Shown here: positions 34,205-42,665 of the stretch, piece by piece
How positions within the stretch are numbered: the first letter of the stretch is position 1
How the letters are laid out: each line of letters starts with the position of its first letter
Source: Eubacterium sp.
GTDB taxonomy: Bacteria > Bacillota > Clostridia > Lachnospirales > Lachnospiraceae
DNA length: 46,601 nucleotides
Assembly: GCA_017433615.1 (NCBI GenBank)
Contig: JAFRGW010000035.1
Coordinates: forward strand, 1-46,601
Direction of reading: 5' to 3'
The notes under the pieces: generated by a model
Databases searched by the model: none
Told to the model about the DNA's origin: nothing
The model's input: the letters and a program-made list of their open reading frames with translations, nothing else
Program-made: the position numbers and the translations under genes

Positions 34205-36670
34205 TTACTTGACCGTAATCTTCTCCAGTTTCCAGATATCATCAACGTAATCCTGGATGGTTCTGTCGGAACTGAACTTACCTGCTTTTGCGGTGTTCAG
34301 GATCGCACTCTTCGCCCATGCAGCCTCATCCTGATATTTCTCTTCAACCTTCGTCTGTGCCTCAGCGTAAGACTTGAAGTCTGCCAGGATGAAGTAGCGG
34401 TCTGCCGGATCGCTTCCCTGACGCTGCAGCAGAGAATTGTAGAGATCACGGAACATTTCCATATCCCCGTTGGAATACATTCCGCTGACCATCTGCATCA
34501 TGACCTGACGGATGTCCGGATCATTGTTGAAATAATGCATCGGATCATATCCGCCGTTCTTCTCATAGTTCATGACCTGCTCTGCAGTCAGACCGAAGAT
34601 AAATGCGTTCTCTTCACCGACTTCTTCGACGATCTCGACGTTTGCACCGTCGAGTGTGCCCATTGTCAGCGCACCGTTCAGCATGAACTTCATGTTGCCG
34701 GTACCGGAAGCTTCCTTGCTGGCTGTGGAAATCTGCTCAGAGACATCTGCAGCCGCAAAGATCCACTCAGCATTGCTGACGCGGTAATCCTCAATGAAGA
34801 CAACCTTGATCTTGTTGTTGATGGAAGCATCATTGTTGATGACATCACCGACGTTATTGATCAGCTTGATGATGTCTTTCGCGCGCTTGTAGCCGGCACT
34901 TGCCTTTGCGCCGAAAATGAAGGTACGCGGATAGAAATTCATCTCCGGATGCTCTTTGATCTGGTTGTACAGATACATCACATGCATGATGTTCAGCAGC
35001 TGACGCTTATACTCATGCAGACGCTTAACCTGTACGTCAAAGATCGAGCGCGGATTTACTTCGATGCCGTTGTGCTCCAGAATGTAATTTGCAAGGCGGA
35101 CCTTGTTCTGATACTTGATGTTCATGAACTCAGCCTGTGCCTTCTTGTCATCTGCGTAAATTGCGAGGCCTTCATTCTTGGAAAGGTCTGTGATCCACTC
35201 TTTGCCGATGTGGTCTGTGACCCAGTCAGCCAGAAGCGGATTGCCGTGGAGCAGGAAGCGGCGCTGTGTGATGCCGTTGGTCTTGTTGGAGAATTTCTCC
35301 GGCATCATCTCATAGAAGTCGCGCAGCTCGCGCTGTTTCAGGATCTCTGTGTGCAGCGCAGCAACACCATTGACGGAATAACCGCCGACGATTGCCAGAT
35401 TTGCCATACGAACCATGCCGTCGTAGACAACTGCCATGGAGCGGATCTTCTCTTCGCTGTTCTGCGGATAATGCTCGCGGATCTGGTGGCAGAAGCGGCG
35501 GTTGATCTCTTCGACGATCTGATAAATACGCGGAAGCAGGCGGGAGAACAGCTCCAGCGGCCATTTCTCGAGTGCCTCAGACATGATGGTGTGGTTGGTG
35601 TATGCACAGCACTTCGTGGTGACTGCCCATGCCTCTTCCCATGTCAGGTTGTACTCATCCAGCAGCAGGCGCATCAGCTCTGCAACGGCCAGTGTCGGAT
35701 GGGTATCGTTCATGTGGAAGGTAACCTTCTCATACAGTTTATGAATGTCATTATGCATGCGCATGTATTTTGCAGTTGCCGCCTGCAGTGTTGCAGAGAC
35801 GAAGAAGTACTGCTGTTTCAGGCGCAGCTCCTTACCGGACATGTGGTTGTCGTTCGGATACAGGACGCTGCAGATTGTGCGGGCAAGATTTTCCTGCTCG
35901 ACTGCCTTGTAGTAGTCACCTTTGTCGAAAGAAGCCAGCTCGAAGTCGTTGATTGCCTCAGCATCCCAGATACGCAGGGTGTTGACGACGTTGTTATCAT
36001 AGCCGAGGATCGGCAGATCATACGGAACTGCGAGGACAGACTGATAACCCTCCTGCCTGAAGAAGCTGCGGCCGGTCTTTTCATCAAATGTCGATGTAAC
36101 ATATCCACCGAACTTGATCTCCTTCGCATACTCCGGACGCTTCAGTTCAAACGGGTAGCTTCCGTCTGACAGCCAGTTGTCCGGTTCCTCAACCTGACGG
36201 CCGTCCTCGATTTTCTGACGGAACATACCGTAGTGATAGCGGATACCGCAGCCGTATGCAGCGTAGCCGAGTGTTGAGAGAGAATCCATGAAGCAGGCTG
36301 CCAGTCTTCCCAGACCGCCGTTGCCAAGTGCCGGATCGCGCTCCTCATCCTCGATCGCATTCAGGTCGATGTTGAGCTCTTCCAGTGCCTTCTTAACTTC
36401 CTGATAAGCTGTCAGATCCAGCAGGTTGTTTCCAAGATAACGTCCTGTCAGGAATTCCATGGACATGTAGTAAACAATCTTCGGATCAGCATTATCCATT
36501 TCCTTCTGTGTCTTCATCCAGTTGTCGATGATGACATCCTTGACGACATAGCAGACCGCCTGGTAAATCTGATGCGGGGTCGCATCCTCCAGTGTCTTTC
36601 TGGAGAGATTCTTCAGCGCCTCCTTCAGTTCCTTCTTGAATGTTTCTTTCTCAAATGCGGGGTTAATCAT
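34205..36670 (-). CDS. glgP: Glycogen phosphorylase
   Basis: 821 residues, the normal length for the family. It releases glucose 1-phosphate from alpha-1,4-glucan ends with pyridoxal phosphate. The N-terminal domain has LGNGGLGRLAACFMDSL and YGIRYHYGMF-like sequence (CGIRYHYGMFRQ). The C-terminal PLP segment has EASGTGNMKFMLNGALTMG, whose Lys in NMKF binds PLP, then DGANVEIVEEVG. HMNDTHPTLAVAELMRLLL and FDVQVKRLHEYKRQLLN are also conserved. AAGGTG lies before the ATG. No other glycogen gene is adjacent; it stands between ileS and the TPR/AAA gene behind a large palindromic element. Confidence 0.97.
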   Translation of the reverse strand: MINPAFEKETFKKELKEALKNLSRKTLEDATPHQIYQAVCYVVKDVIIDNWMKTQKEMDNADPKIVYYMSMEFLTGRYLGNNLLDLTAYQEVKKALEELNIDLNAIEDEERDPALGNGGLGRLAACFMDSLSTLGYAAYGCGIRYHYGMFRQKIEDGRQVEEPDNWLSDGSYPFELKRPEYAKEIKFGGYVTSTFDEKTGRSFFRQEGYQSVLAVPYDLPILGYDNNVVNTLRIWDAEAINDFELASFDKGDYYKAVEQENLARTICSVLYPNDNHMSGKELRLKQQYFFVSATLQAATAKYMRMHNDIHKLYEKVTFHMNDTHPTLAVAELMRLLLDEYNLTWEEAWAVTTKCCAYTNHTIMSEALEKWPLELFSRLLPRIYQIVEEINRRFCHQIREHYPQNSEEKIRSMAVVYDGMVRMANLAIVGGYSVNGVAALHTEILKQRELRDFYEMMPEKFSNKTNGITQRRFLLHGNPLLADWVTDHIGKEWITDLSKNEGLAIYADDKKAQAEFMNIKYQNKVRLANYILEHNGIEVNPRSIFDVQVKRLHEYKRQLLNIMHVMYLYNQIKEHPEMNFYPRTFIFGAKASAGYKRAKDIIKLINNVGDVINNDASINNKIKVVFIEDYRVSNAEWIFAAADVSEQISTASKEASGTGNMKFMLNGALTMGTLDGANVEIVEEVGEENAFIFGLTAEQVMNYEKNGGYDPMHYFNNDPDIRQVMMQMVSGMYSNGDMEMFRDLYNSLLQRQGSDPADRYFILADFKSYAEAQTKVEEKYQDEAAWAKSAILNTAKAGKFSSDRTIQDYVDDIWKLEKITVK

Positions 36671-36712
36671 GCTTCACCTTACCCTTTCTTTTTTTCTTTG
36701 CGAAGGTGCGGT

Positions 36713-36826
36713 GTTACAGTTCCATGAGCTGACCGTCCGAATCCCGCCGGTACTTGCTGAGCTTCGCGAAGCTTAGTACCGCTGCGAGGATGAGCGAGCG
36801 CAAGCGTGTCAGCGATGGAATGTAAC
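36713..36826. repeat. Long palindromic intergenic element (glgP-ileS)
   Basis: Outer arms GTTACA.TTCCAT..GCTGAC (36713-36733) and GTCAGC.ATGGAATGTAAC (36808-36826) pair over 18 bp with small bulges. Inside, CGGTACT/AGTACCG (36748-36754, 36775-36781) enclose the 14-bp perfect palindrome at 36760-36773 (AGCTTCGCGAAGCT). No T run and no ORF. It looks like a mobile palindromic repeat rather than a plain terminator. Confidence 0.65.
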
Positions 36827-36862
36827 AACGTACCTCCTCATCTTATATAAATCCAGTCCCAA

Positions 36863-39800
36863 TCAAAGCTTCTCTACACCCAGACGCACACTTTCACCAT
36901 TGATATCCCAGTCCTTCTCGTAGCCGGCCATATTTCCGGTCTCGATACGGTCTGCGAGAACGACATCTGCGATTTCTCCGCTGTGTGCCTCGAGCAGGCC
37001 TGCAATGCGGTCGTTTCCGCTCTCATATACTGCGATGCGGTCCATGACCTCAAATCCTGCCTCTTTGCGCATGGTCTGGATCTTACTGATCAGTTCTGCG
37101 ACAAATCCTTCTTCGATCAGTTCGTCGGTCAGGACTGTATCCAGAACAACCGTGACGCCGTTGTCGGATTCTGCCACGAGGTTTTCATCCTCAGCAGTCT
37201 CGATCAGAAGATCTTCCTCGACAAGTTCCACACTTTCACCGTTGACATCCAGTTTCAGAACACCTGCGGAGCGCAGCTCTGCGACTGCCTTGCTGCCGTC
37301 CAGTCCTGCGATCACGCCGCGGAGCGGACCCATCAGCTTCGCGTATTTTGTCTTGAGCACACGGAAATTCGGCTTGACGGTGTACTGTGCCTTCTCGGCA
37401 AATTCCAGTGTGCGGACATTCAGCTCATCACAGACGATTTCCTGATAAAACGCATTCAGTTCAAAGTCGCAGTTTACGTAGATCGCTGCCAGCGGCTGAC
37501 GGTTCTTGATGTTGGATTTATTTCTGGCTGCGCGGCCGAGAACGACGATCTGCATGACATGGCTCATGTCTGCCTCAAGTGCTTCATCGATCCAGGCTTC
37601 ATTTACGACCGGATAATCGCACAGATGAATGCTCTCCGGCGCATCCGGGGATACGGAGCGCACGAGGTTCTGATAGATCTCCTCTGTCATAAACGGAATC
37701 ATCGGTGCTGCCAGTCTGCTGATTGTCTCAAGCGCGGTGTACAGCGTCATGTAAGCATTGATCTTGTCCTGCTCCATGCCTTTTGCCCAGAAACGTGCAC
37801 GGCAGCGGCGGACATACCAGTTGCTCATGTCGTCTACAAACGCTTCCAGAGAACGTGCCGCCTCCGGGATCCGGTAATTTTCCAGATGATCATCTGTCTC
37901 GCGGATCGTGGACTGCAGACGGGAAAGAACCCATTTGTCCATAACCGGCAGTGCGTCGTAGTCAAGCGTGTAGTCTGCCGGATTGAAGTTGTCAATGTTC
38001 GCATACAGCACATAGAATGCGTAGGTGTTCCACAGGGTTCCCATGAACCGGCGGGAATACTCGCCCACAGTGCGGCCGTTGAAGCGGTTCGGCAGCCACG
38101 GTGCGCTGTTGATGTAGAAATACCAGCGGATCGCGTCAGCACCATACGTATCCAGCGCGTCAAACGGATCAACCGCGTTGCCCTTGGACTTGGACATTTT
38201 CTGACCGTTCTCATCCTGTACATGTCCCAGAACGATGACATTCTCATACGGGGACTTGTCGAACAGCAGAGTGGAAATCGCCATCAGGGAATAGAACCAT
38301 CCGCGGGTCTGATCCACTGCCTCGGAAATAAACTGTGCCGGGAACTGCTGTTTGAAGATTTCCTGATTCTCGAACGGATAATGATGCTGTGCAAACGGCA
38401 TCGCACCGGAATCGAACCAGCAGTCGATTACCTCCGGCACGCGGTGCATGGTTTTGCCGCACTCCGGACATTTTACTGTCACTTCATCGATGTATGGACG
38501 ATGCAGTTCGATATCATCCGGGCAGTCGTCCGACATGGACTTCAGCTCTTCGATGCTTCCGATGGAATGCATATGGCCGCAGTCTTCGCAGGTCCAGATA
38601 TTCAGCGGCGTTCCCCAGTAGCGGTTACGGGAAATACCCCAGTCCTGAACATTTTTCAGCCAGTCGCCGAAACGTCCCTCGCCGATGCCGGTCGGGATCC
38701 AGTTGACGGTCGCATTGTTTGCCAGCAGCTGATCGCGCACTGCGGTCATCCGGATAAACCAGGAATCACGCGCATAGTAGATCAGCGGTGTGTCGCAGCG
38801 CCAGCAGTGCGGGTAATCATGCTCAAACTTCGGTGCCGCAAACAGCTTGCCTTCCTTGTCCAGATCCTGCAGGATGACCGGATCAGCCTTCTTGACGAAG
38901 ATGCCCTCGTAAGGCGTCTCCTTCGTCATGTTGCCCTGTCCGTCTACAAACTGGAGGAACGGCATGTCATAGCGGGCGCCGACGCGGTTATCATCTTCAC
39001 CGAATGCCGGTGCGATGTGAACGATACCGGTACCGTCGGACATCGTGACATAGCTGTCGCAGATAATATAGAAGCCCTTCTTGCCTGTCTTTGCTGCGGC
39101 TTCTCCGCCAAATGCAAAGAGCGGCTCATATTCTTTGTACTCAAGGTCTTTGCCCTGGCATTCTGCGAGAATTTCATATGCCTTCTCGCCCTCTTCCTTT
39201 GCCAGCGGTCCGAGAACGGTATCCAGCAGCGCTTTAGCCATGTAATAGGTATAGCCGTCAGCTGCTTTTACTTTGCAGTAAGTATCATCCTGATTGACGC
39301 AGAGACCGACGTTGGACGGCAGTGTCCACGGTGTCGTGGTCCATGCCAGGAAGTACGCATCCTCATCCTTCACCTTGAAGCGGACGACAGCGGAGCGCTC
39401 CTTGACCAGCTTATACCCCTGTGCCACCTCCTGCGCGGAAAGCGGCGTGCCGCAGCGCGGGCAGTACGGTACAATCTTAAAGCCCTTGTAAAGCAGTCCC
39501 TTGTTCCAGATCTCTTTCAGTGCCCACCACTCGGACTCGATGAAAGAATTCTCATAGGTAACATACGGGTCGTCCATATCCGCCCAGAATCCGACCTGGC
39601 CGGAGAAATCCTCCCACATGCCCTTATACTTCCAGACACTTTCCTTACATTCCTTAATGAACGGCTCCATGCCGTATGCCTCGATCTGATCCTTTCCGTC
39701 CAGCCCGAGCTTCTTCTCAACCTCCAGCTCAACCGGAAGTCCGTGGGTATCCCAGCCTGCCTTACGCGGCACCTGATAGCCCTTCATGGTGCGATAACGC

Positions 39801-40006
39801 GGAATCATATCCTTGATGACACGTGTCAGCACATGTCCGATATGCGGCTTGCCGTTCGCCGTCGGCGGTCCGTCATAAAACGTATAACGCGGGCTGCCTT
39901 CCCGCTGTTCCATACTCTTCTCAAAAATCCGATTTTCTTTCCAAAAAGCCTCCGTCTCCCGCTCGCGGTCGACGTAGTTCATTTTCGGGTCAACTTTCTG
40001 ATACAT
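36863..40006 (-). CDS. ileS: Isoleucyl-tRNA synthetase (type 2)
   Basis: 1047 residues from the ATG at 40006, chosen because GGAGGAAAT lies directly before it; the frame is open nine codons further. It charges tRNA-Ile. The HIGH motif is in GKPHIGHVLTR near residue 48. The MKGYQVPRKAGWDTHGLP region is typical of the eukaryote-like type 2 enzyme. The editing domain has WTTTPWTLPSN. KMSKSKGN follows DENGQ. The anticodon-binding region ends without the C-terminal zinc finger of type 1 bacterial enzymes. Type 2 enzymes are less sensitive to mupirocin, which is known of the class and not shown here. A clear promoter is at 40076-40105. I see no T-box antiterminator in the short leader. Confidence 0.97.
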   Translation of the reverse strand: MYQKVDPKMNYVDRERETEAFWKENRIFEKSMEQREGSPRYTFYDGPPTANGKPHIGHVLTRVIKDMIPRYRTMKGYQVPRKAGWDTHGLPVELEVEKKLGLDGKDQIEAYGMEPFIKECKESVWKYKGMWEDFSGQVGFWADMDDPYVTYENSFIESEWWALKEIWNKGLLYKGFKIVPYCPRCGTPLSAQEVAQGYKLVKERSAVVRFKVKDEDAYFLAWTTTPWTLPSNVGLCVNQDDTYCKVKAADGYTYYMAKALLDTVLGPLAKEEGEKAYEILAECQGKDLEYKEYEPLFAFGGEAAAKTGKKGFYIICDSYVTMSDGTGIVHIAPAFGEDDNRVGARYDMPFLQFVDGQGNMTKETPYEGIFVKKADPVILQDLDKEGKLFAAPKFEHDYPHCWRCDTPLIYYARDSWFIRMTAVRDQLLANNATVNWIPTGIGEGRFGDWLKNVQDWGISRNRYWGTPLNIWTCEDCGHMHSIGSIEELKSMSDDCPDDIELHRPYIDEVTVKCPECGKTMHRVPEVIDCWFDSGAMPFAQHHYPFENQEIFKQQFPAQFISEAVDQTRGWFYSLMAISTLLFDKSPYENVIVLGHVQDENGQKMSKSKGNAVDPFDALDTYGADAIRWYFYINSAPWLPNRFNGRTVGEYSRRFMGTLWNTYAFYVLYANIDNFNPADYTLDYDALPVMDKWVLSRLQSTIRETDDHLENYRIPEAARSLEAFVDDMSNWYVRRCRARFWAKGMEQDKINAYMTLYTALETISRLAAPMIPFMTEEIYQNLVRSVSPDAPESIHLCDYPVVNEAWIDEALEADMSHVMQIVVLGRAARNKSNIKNRQPLAAIYVNCDFELNAFYQEIVCDELNVRTLEFAEKAQYTVKPNFRVLKTKYAKLMGPLRGVIAGLDGSKAVAELRSAGVLKLDVNGESVELVEEDLLIETAEDENLVAESDNGVTVVLDTVLTDELIEEGFVAELISKIQTMRKEAGFEVMDRIAVYESGNDRIAGLLEAHSGEIADVVLADRIETGNMAGYEKDWDINGESVRLGVEKL

Positions 40007-40075
40007 ATTTCCTCCAGCCGTTGATTGGCGCACGGAGTCTTACAAACGCCAATAGTCTTAAGTTACTAACACTTT

Positions 40076-40105
40076 AGTATAGGAATTTTCTCCCATCTAT
40101 GTCAA
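40076..40105 (-). promoter_or_regulatory. ileS promoter
   Basis: On the minus strand, TTGACA at 40105-40100 and TATACT at 40081-40076 have an 18-bp spacer. The leader to the ATG is only about 65 nt. Confidence 0.75.
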
Positions 40106-40153
40106 GTGATTGCAGGCAATTCCACTGTTTTTTCCCTGCCGGGCATGCCTGTA

Positions 40154-41107
40154 TCACCCACTCTGTCTCTTTTTCCGCCTCTTTTCCCGCAGCACCCGCC
40201 TGCGCTCCTGCAGTTCCGCTTCTTCCTCCATCTGGGCAGCGCGAATGGTCTTGATGCCGTAGACGCCCCCGGAATCGCTGTGTCTGATCCGGACCTCGCC
40301 GGTCAGCTGTCCGTGCGCTGCACACACTGCCAGGCACTGGCTTCGCTTTGCGGCTGCAGAAAACCACTGGATTTTCCTGTGGGCGCGCTTGCCGCAGAAA
40401 CAGCAGTGAACCGCGCGGATCTCTGAATCCTGCATCAGTGCTTCTTTACTTGCAAATTCCCTGGAAATAAACAGCGAATGATCAGCATAGACCATGTAGA
40501 TCTCATCGGTCTTCTTCTTCGGGTTCTGGTAGACGTCGATGGAAATATTTTCCCGGATGGTTTTATCATCGATCCGCTGCATCACTGCAGTCGTATACCA
40601 GGCATCGGAAAGCGCACTGTGAAATTCTCTGTGCTTTTCAATCAGAAGTGAGTCAATGGCATACTCCAGAGAACGCCGCTCGTGTTCCGGGTCATAGGCA
40701 ATCGCATACAGCTTCTGCACATCGTAAAATTGTACAGGTCCCGGCAGAAGCCGCAGCATATTGTAGAACTTCAGATTGCGCTGCAGCTCTGCGAGATCAC
40801 TCTCGCCCCAGGTACAGAAGACGGAATCGCCGCCCGCCCAGGTGAGAAAACGCCGCGCCGCCTCCGGAAACGGGATCCCCTTGTTGTAGAGATCCGCCTC
40901 CCGCATCTGCACAACTTCCCGCGTGCGAAAATGAAGACTCCGGTAGATCTTCGGCCGTACCAGCAGATGCAGACTGTCCACCACAGCGAGATCCTGATTC
41001 AGTTTAACAGCTCCGATTTCGATGATTTCGAAAGGAAGCTTTTTATTCTCGCGTGCCTTGCCGTAAGGACATTGGTTCCACTCGAGGTCGAAGATGATGT
41101 AGTTCAT
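40154..41107 (-). CDS. DEDDh 3'-5' exonuclease (KapD/ERI-1-like)
   Basis: 317 residues from the ATG at 41107; the frame is open to 41197 but that part lies in the upstream terminator. The exonuclease domain (1-185) shows YIIFDLEWNQ (exo I Asp-x-Glu), CTWGESDLAELQRN (exo II) and EFHSALSDAWYTTAV (exo III with His and Asp), the DEDDh set of RNase T/KapD-like enzymes that trim RNA or single-stranded DNA 3' ends. A C-terminal part has CCFCGKRAH and later Cys/His residues (CLAVCAAHG), likely a zinc site, and a very basic tail (RRRVLREKRRKKRQ). The ribosome binding site is weak. It follows the phosphoglycerate-mutase-like gene after a terminator and a palindromic hairpin and may depend on readthrough. 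Confidence 0.88.
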   Translation of the reverse strand: MNYIIFDLEWNQCPYGKARENKKLPFEIIEIGAVKLNQDLAVVDSLHLLVRPKIYRSLHFRTREVVQMREADLYNKGIPFPEAARRFLTWAGGDSVFCTWGESDLAELQRNLKFYNMLRLLPGPVQFYDVQKLYAIAYDPEHERRSLEYAIDSLLIEKHREFHSALSDAWYTTAVMQRIDDKTIRENISIDVYQNPKKKTDEIYMVYADHSLFISREFASKEALMQDSEIRAVHCCFCGKRAHRKIQWFSAAAKRSQCLAVCAAHGQLTGEVRIRHSDSGGVYGIKTIRAAQMEEEAELQERRRVLREKRRKKRQSG

Positions 41108-41121
41108 GGTCAGTCTCTTTT

Positions 41122-41148
41122 GGAGACAGGGGACGGTTCTCTGTCTCC
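41122..41148. repeat. REP-like hairpin
   Basis: GGAGACAG and CTGTCTCC enclose GGGACGGTTCT. I recall this core from abundant short palindromes in clostridial genomes. It lies in the leader of the exonuclease gene. Confidence 0.55.
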
Positions 41149-41150
41149 TC

Positions 41151-41182
41151 AAAAAAGAGGAAGTCCGCACGCGGACTTCCTC
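41151..41182 (-). terminator. Terminator of the phosphoglycerate-mutase-like gene
   Basis: GAGGAAGTCCGC and GCGGACTTCCTC form a perfect 12-bp stem with a 2-nt central spacer, followed on the minus strand by TTTTTT. Confidence 0.93.
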
Positions 41183-41193
41183 CAGGATCCAAA

Positions 41194-42399
41194 TCAACGT
41201 GAAAACAGATACGAAATCATATCGCAGCCGCGTGCGACGAGATGTCCGCTGGCTGCCGCTTCGCGTTCGTTATAGTGCCATTTTTCAGTCCGGGGACTGG
41301 TGCTGTCGTAGAGCAGGTAAGGTACCGGGTCTCCGACGTGGGTCCGCAGACGGATCGGTGTCGGGTGGTCCGGCAGGATCAGAATCCGGTAGTCTTCACC
41401 GGATGCGTCCATTGCTTCTTTGATGTGCTTCAGGATGCGCTGGTCCATGTTCTCGATTGCCAGAACTTTTCGCTCGACACTGCCCTGATGCCCCATTTCA
41501 TCCGGTGCCTCCAGATGAATGTACGCAAAATCATAGCCGTCCTGCAGAAGTGCCTTGACGGCCGCGTCTGCCTTGCCTTCATAATTGGTTTCGAGACCGC
41601 CGTTTGCGCCCGGTACATCAACGTTGTCAATGCCCGCGCCGACTGCAATTCCCTTCAGCAGGTCAACCGCAGAAATCATGACGGCGCGCTTGTGGTGCTG
41701 CTCATAGAAGGATGAGAGCGCCGGCTTTGTTCCCGCACCCCAGAACCAGCAGCTGTTGGCCGGTTTGAGTCCCTTCTCTCTGCGTGCGACATTGACCGGA
41801 TGATTTTCAAGAATCTGATAGCTTCGCTCCATCATCTTGCGCAAAACCGGATCGATCGGCAGATACTGGCCGATCACCTGACCCAGCACGTCGTGCGGCG
41901 GTGTCAGCGGCACAACACTCCCGTGATTCCAGATCACGCAGTGCCGGTAGCTGGTGCCGACATAAAACTGATAGGTCTCATCCTGCAGTTCGTCTGCAAC
42001 TGCCTGCAGCAGAACTGCGGCATCCTCTGTACTGATCTCATCCGAACTGTGATCGATGATGGTACGTTCCTCATACGGAATGTCCGGCTCCTCCGAGAGT
42101 GTCACGATATTGCAGCGCAGCGCCACATCCGTGTCCTTCATCGGCACGCCGATGGATAGTGCCTCCAGCGGCGAACGGCCGGTGTAATACTGCTTCGGGT
42201 CATAGCCGATGACAGAAAGGTTTGCCGTATCCGAACCCGGACTCATGCCTTCCGGAATCGTTGCGACCATACCGATCTCACCTTCTGCCGCATAGGCGTC
42301 CAGAACCGGTGTGACAGCAGCTTCCAGCGGCGTCTTTCCGCCAAGCGCCTCGATCGGCTCATCAGCCATACCGTCTCCAAGCATCAAAATATATTTCAT
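41194..42399 (-). CDS. ApgM-like phosphoglycerate mutase / proposed homoserine kinase
   Basis: 401 residues of the alkaline-phosphatase superfamily, archaeal-type cofactor-independent phosphoglycerate mutase group. KYILMLGDGMADEP gives the first metal Asp; MSPGSDTANLSVIGYDP carries the active Ser; later DEMGHQG and LPDHPTPIRLRTH carry metal ligands. In many Clostridia this subgroup sits beside threonine genes and is modelled as a 'proposed homoserine kinase' (TIGR02535). Here it follows homoserine dehydrogenase directly, which favours that role over glycolysis, but the family assignment alone cannot decide. CAAGGAAG precedes the ATG at 42399; the frame is open further without a site. It ends at a strong terminator. 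Confidence 0.88.
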   Translation of the reverse strand: MKYILMLGDGMADEPIEALGGKTPLEAAVTPVLDAYAAEGEIGMVATIPEGMSPGSDTANLSVIGYDPKQYYTGRSPLEALSIGVPMKDTDVALRCNIVTLSEEPDIPYEERTIIDHSSDEISTEDAAVLLQAVADELQDETYQFYVGTSYRHCVIWNHGSVVPLTPPHDVLGQVIGQYLPIDPVLRKMMERSYQILENHPVNVARREKGLKPANSCWFWGAGTKPALSSFYEQHHKRAVMISAVDLLKGIAVGAGIDNVDVPGANGGLETNYEGKADAAVKALLQDGYDFAYIHLEAPDEMGHQGSVERKVLAIENMDQRILKHIKEAMDASGEDYRILILPDHPTPIRLRTHVGDPVPYLLYDSTSPRTEKWHYNEREAAASGHLVARGCDMISYLFSR

Positions 42400-42442
42400 A
42401 GTTATCTTCCTTGTGTCAAAATTCCGTCCGGCAGCTTCCATT

Positions 42443-42619
42443 CATTCTTCAACGCATTCCTCTCGTGACTTCAGTCATGAGAGGAATGCGCAGAAACAAA
42501 TTCGTCTTCAACATGGGTTTAAAGCCCGCGTTGAAGAATGAGCCTCCGGCGGATCGCAGAGCTGCGTAGAGGAAGACGCACAAGTGCGTCCCGCAGCTCA
42601 CGCGCGATCGGAGATCGCG
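42443..42619. repeat. Nested palindromic intergenic element (hom-apgM)
   Basis: Outer arms CATTCTTCAACGC (42443-42455) and GCGTTGAAGAATG (42528-42540) enclose an 11-bp stem, GCATTCCTCTC/GAGAGGAATGC (42454-42464, 42479-42489). A second TCTTCAAC (42505-42512) can compete for the same right arm. Further right are GAGCTGCG/CGCAGCTC (42559-42566, 42592-42599) around GACGCAC..GTGCGTC (42575-42590), and CGCGATC/GATCGCG (42603-42619). No ORF. Confidence 0.65.
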
Positions 42620-42665
42620 ATTTACAGTTTTCTGTGGTTTCCCCCGCCACCGGTACAAAGTCCAT

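Noticed and set aside
34535-36169. 544-codon open frame on the plus strand
   Set aside because: Antisense shadow of glgP, caused by codon bias.
36983-40024. 1013-codon open frame on the plus strand
   Set aside because: Exactly antisense to ileS; its translation is Cys/His/Leu-rich without domains, and there is no ribosome binding site.
40007-40075. T-box leader for ileS
   Set aside because: The leader is only about 65 nt, and no T-box sequence or antiterminator is visible.
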